A stretch of 64,000 nucleotides of DNA from VXNE01 sp965208745 (GTDB lineage Bacteria > Pseudomonadota > Gammaproteobacteria > Pseudomonadales > Azotimanducaceae): positions 3,596,001-3,660,000 of the forward strand of contig CBDBPN010000004.1 in NCBI GenBank assembly GCA_965208745.1, read 5' to 3'. The position numbers and the translations under genes were made by a program. The notes beneath the pieces were generated by a model that was given only the letters and a program-made list of their open reading frames with translations, did not search any database and was not told the origin of the DNA. How positions within the stretch are numbered: the first letter of the stretch is position 1; every line of letters begins with the position of its first letter. Positions 61,963 to 64,000 of the stretch are shown one piece after another.

Positions 61963-62841
61963 CGCGTCGGGCACGTCGAGCCGGTCGGCGCGCAGGACCA
62001 GACCCATCCGCGGATGGTCGAGGTAGTGCACGTCCCCGGTGCGCATCCGCCGCGTTTCGGAGAGCACGATGTAGCCTTGCCCGTCGCGGGCGGCGTCAGC
62101 CGCGGCGCCGGGCGGGTCTTCGTGCAGCCACAGCTCGGCCTCGACCTCGACGTACAGCTCGCGGGACACCCGCAGCGTTCCCTCGATCCGGGCCACGCCG
62201 TTGCGCCCGGCGGGGCCGAGTTGCAGGAGTACGGCGACTGCATGCCCCGGCGCGCGCGCCGCCTGGAACCACCGTCCGTGATGCAGCACTTCGTAATCGT
62301 CGGAGCGCCGCATGCGTCGTACGTAGGGTACGAGGGCAAGTCCGTCGTCGCGCCATTGCATGCTCGCGCGGACGAGCGCCTGCTCGTAGGCGGCGAACGC
62401 GTCGCGGGCGATGGTGTCGGGCGACAGCGGGACCGGCAACGGGGCGTCCACCGGGGACGGCGCGGGGGTGTCCGGGAGCGCGTCCTCGATGCGCGGTCCG
62501 TCAACGGTATCCGGCAGCGAAATCCCGGCGGGGTCGTCCATCCACAGCCAGGCCGGCGGGAACGGACCTTCCTCCGCGACGGGGACATCCTCCGGGACCG
62601 GGAAACGCCAGGCGGACGGGGGTGGATCGAACGCGGTCATCGGGAGGGGATAGCGCCGCGGTTCGAACGTGGTGACCTCCTCCCGCGTCTGCGGCGCGCG
62701 GTGCAGGAAGACCACGGCCTCGATCACGTGCCAGTCGTACGCGAGCCAGTCGCCGAACTCGCCTTCGGCGGCGCCGAGGGGGGCGGCGAGGCCGGCTGCG
62801 CACAACGCGGCGGCTGCGTACCTGGCGGGACCGCGCCGCAT
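61921..62841 (-). CDS. CsiV-like periplasmic protein
   Basis: A 306-residue exported protein with a signal peptide (YAAAALCAAGLAAPLGAAEG). The mature part starts AYDWHVIEAVVFLHRAP, matching the start of the CsiV family, which in Shewanella inhibits growth processes at the septum as far as I recall, and ends in VHYLDHPRMGLVLRADRLD. It lies between the phosphorylase and mfd, the same position as in Pseudomonas. Function is otherwise unknown. Confidence 0.8.
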   Translation of the reverse strand: MRRGPARYAAAALCAAGLAAPLGAAEGEFGDWLAYDWHVIEAVVFLHRAPQTREEVTTFEPRRYPLPMTAFDPPPSAWRFPVPEDVPVAEEGPFPPAWLWMDDPAGISLPDTVDGPRIEDALPDTPAPSPVDAPLPVPLSPDTIARDAFAAYEQALVRASMQWRDDGLALVPYVRRMRRSDDYEVLHHGRWFQAARAPGHAVAVLLQLGPAGRNGVARIEGTLRVSRELYVEVEAELWLHEDPPGAAADAARDGQGYIVLSETRRMRTGDVHYLDHPRMGLVLRADRLDVPDALAALVDRVEEGLE

Positions 62842-62852
62842 CCCCGTCGGGG

Positions 62853-64000
62853 TCAGGCCGTGGCGGCGACGCCGGCACGGACCGCGGGCGCCAGCCGTTC
62901 GAGCAGGTCCTCCACGAACTCGAAGCGCGCGTCCGGCTCGGCGAGCGTCGTGGAGGAGAAACGCAGCGTGGCGGCGTCCTGCAGGCGGTAGACGTCGGGT
63001 TCCCCCTGCACGAGCCCCACCACCGTCAGGGGATGAACCGGCGTGCCCGCATCGAAATCGAGCCGGCCGGAACCGGGTCCGACGTCGATGCGCGCGATAC
63101 CGAGTGCTTCGCTCGCGAGCCGGATCTCCGTGGTGCGGAACAGGGACCGCGCCGCCTCCGGTAGCGCGCCGAACCGGTCGATCACCTCGGCCTTGAGGTC
63201 GTCGAGCGCGTCGAAGGTGTCCGCGTTGGCGACGCGCTTGTAGAGGATCAGCCGCATGTGGATGTCCGGCAGGTAGTCGTCGGGGATCAGCGCCTGCACG
63301 TGGAGGTTCACCTCGGGACTGCCGCGCAGCGTCGGCAGCGGCTCGTCCATGTCGGGGACGCGTCCCGAGCGTATGGCGTCGACGGCGCGCTCGAGCATCT
63401 CCATGTAGAGCGAGAAGCCGATCGTCTCGATCTGCCCCGACTGGTCCTCGCCGAGCAGTTCCCCGGCCCCGCGGATCTCCAGGTCGTGGGTGGCGAGCGT
63501 GAAGCCGATGCCGAGCTCGCCGGCCGCTTCGATCGCGTCGAGGCGCTTGCGCGCGTCGCTGGTCAGCGCGCGCCGGTCGGGTGTCATCAGGTACGCGTAG
63601 GCCTGGTGGTGCGACCGTCCGACACGGCCGCGCAATTGGTGGAGTTGCGCCAGGCCGAACTTGTCGGCGCGCTGGATGAGGATGGTGTTGGCGTTCGGGA
63701 TGTCGATGCCGTTCTCGATGATCGTCGAGCAGACCAGGAGGTTGCTGCGGCGATGGTAGAAGTCCGCCATCGTCCGTTCGAGCGCCCGCTTGTGCATCTG
63801 TCCGTGGCCGACGCCGATGCGCGCTTCGGGGACCAGGGCGCGCAGTTCGTCGGCGGCCCGGTCGATGCTGGCAACCTCGTTGTGGACGTAGAAGACCTGT
63901 CCGCCCCGGGCGAGTTCCCGTGTGACGGCCTCCCGGATCAACTGGTTGCGCTTCGGCACCACGAAGGTCTTGATCGAGAGACGCTTGGCCGGCGGGGTTG
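62853..64000 (-). CDS. mfd: Transcription-repair coupling factor, C-terminal part (runs off the window)
   Basis: About 382 C-terminal residues of Mfd, the ATPase that removes stalled RNA polymerase and recruits UvrA. The second helicase domain shows GQVFYVHNEVASID, STIIENGIDIPNANTI and QLHQLRGRVGRSHHQAYAYL (motifs V and VI). The C-terminal TRCF domain (LIPDDYLPDIHMRLILYKR) is complete. The 5' part lies beyond base 64000. Confidence 0.96.
   Translation of the reverse strand, partial: TPPAKRLSIKTFVVPKRNQLIREAVTRELARGGQVFYVHNEVASIDRAADELRALVPEARIGVGHGQMHKRALERTMADFYHRRSNLLVCSTIIENGIDIPNANTILIQRADKFGLAQLHQLRGRVGRSHHQAYAYLMTPDRRALTSDARKRLDAIEAAGELGIGFTLATHDLEIRGAGELLGEDQSGQIETIGFSLYMEMLERAVDAIRSGRVPDMDEPLPTLRGSPEVNLHVQALIPDDYLPDIHMRLILYKRVANADTFDALDDLKAEVIDRFGALPEAARSLFRTTEIRLASEALGIARIDVGPGSGRLDFDAGTPVHPLTVVGLVQGEPDVYRLQDAATLRFSSTTLAEPDARFEFVEDLLERLAPAVRAGVAATA

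Overview
The window is GC-rich, almost fully coding DNA from a chromosome that looks gammaproteobacterial. Two gene neighbourhoods support this. One is the envelope cluster frr-uppS-cdsA-rseP-bamA. The other is topA / lexA / methylthioinosine phosphorylase / CsiV-like / mfd, an arrangement I recall from Pseudomonas-type genomes. No rRNA, tRNA or CRISPR array was found. I cannot name the genus; the paired phytanoyl-CoA dioxygenase genes beside a Gfo/Idh oxidoreductase and the many glycan genes would suit an uncultured marine or host-associated lineage, but that is inference.

Layout. 1-2.8 kb: an IS110-family transposase with a strongly structured upstream segment, then a second (IS481-like) transposase broken into three frames, ending just before frr. 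2.9-9.0 kb: frr, uppS, cdsA, rseP, bamA; dxr, usual between cdsA and rseP, is absent. 9.1-16.3 kb: Gfo/Idh oxidoreductase, tandem PhyH dioxygenases, a metallopeptidase-TPR protein, small secreted proteins and an amidase. 16.4-20.2 kb: methyltransferases, an NTF2-like protein and a HAD-like protein. 20.2-23.9 kb: a restriction-modification island with a C5-cytosine methyltransferase, a small Cro-type regulator, a SacI-type endonuclease and a second, frame-broken PD-(D/E)XK nuclease; a 17-bp palindrome overlaps the -35 of the methyltransferase promoter. 24.1-30.1 kb: two GT4 glycosyltransferases, an ELM1-like protein, a BAAT-type hydrolase with a truncated tandem copy, and a methyltransferase.

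30.1-36.2 kb: SDR, cysE, nadK, an internally deleted RAYT transposase remnant, xdhC with a MobA-like partner, and a DUF2797 protein. 36.2-46.7 kb: a 61-bp tandem repeat, pepN, a five-gene MoxR/DUF58/DUF4381/BatA/BatB-C operon, pyrD and amt. 46.7-51.8 kb: a tightly overlapping operon with a C39-like peptidase, a small membrane protein, a GNAT acetyltransferase, an S9 peptidase and a D-Ala-D-Ala ligase whose frame continues without a stop into a VOC/epimerase domain. 51.8-55.9 kb: glutaredoxin-like protein, tatD, lytic transglycosylase and a universal stress protein. 56-64 kb: topA, lexA with two LexA boxes 21 bp apart, an MscS channel, a purine salvage pair (phosphoribosyltransferase and thioinosine phosphorylase), a CsiV-like protein, and the C-terminal part of mfd running off the window.

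The signals most worth following are the restriction-modification island (control palindrome, two nucleases, a 20-nt poly-C run), the ligase-VOC fusion in a peptidase operon, and a candidate guide-type RNA structure beside the IS110 transposase. Four frame breaks in two genes all look like single-base losses, mostly in short homopolymers, so consensus error must be excluded before calling those genes dead.
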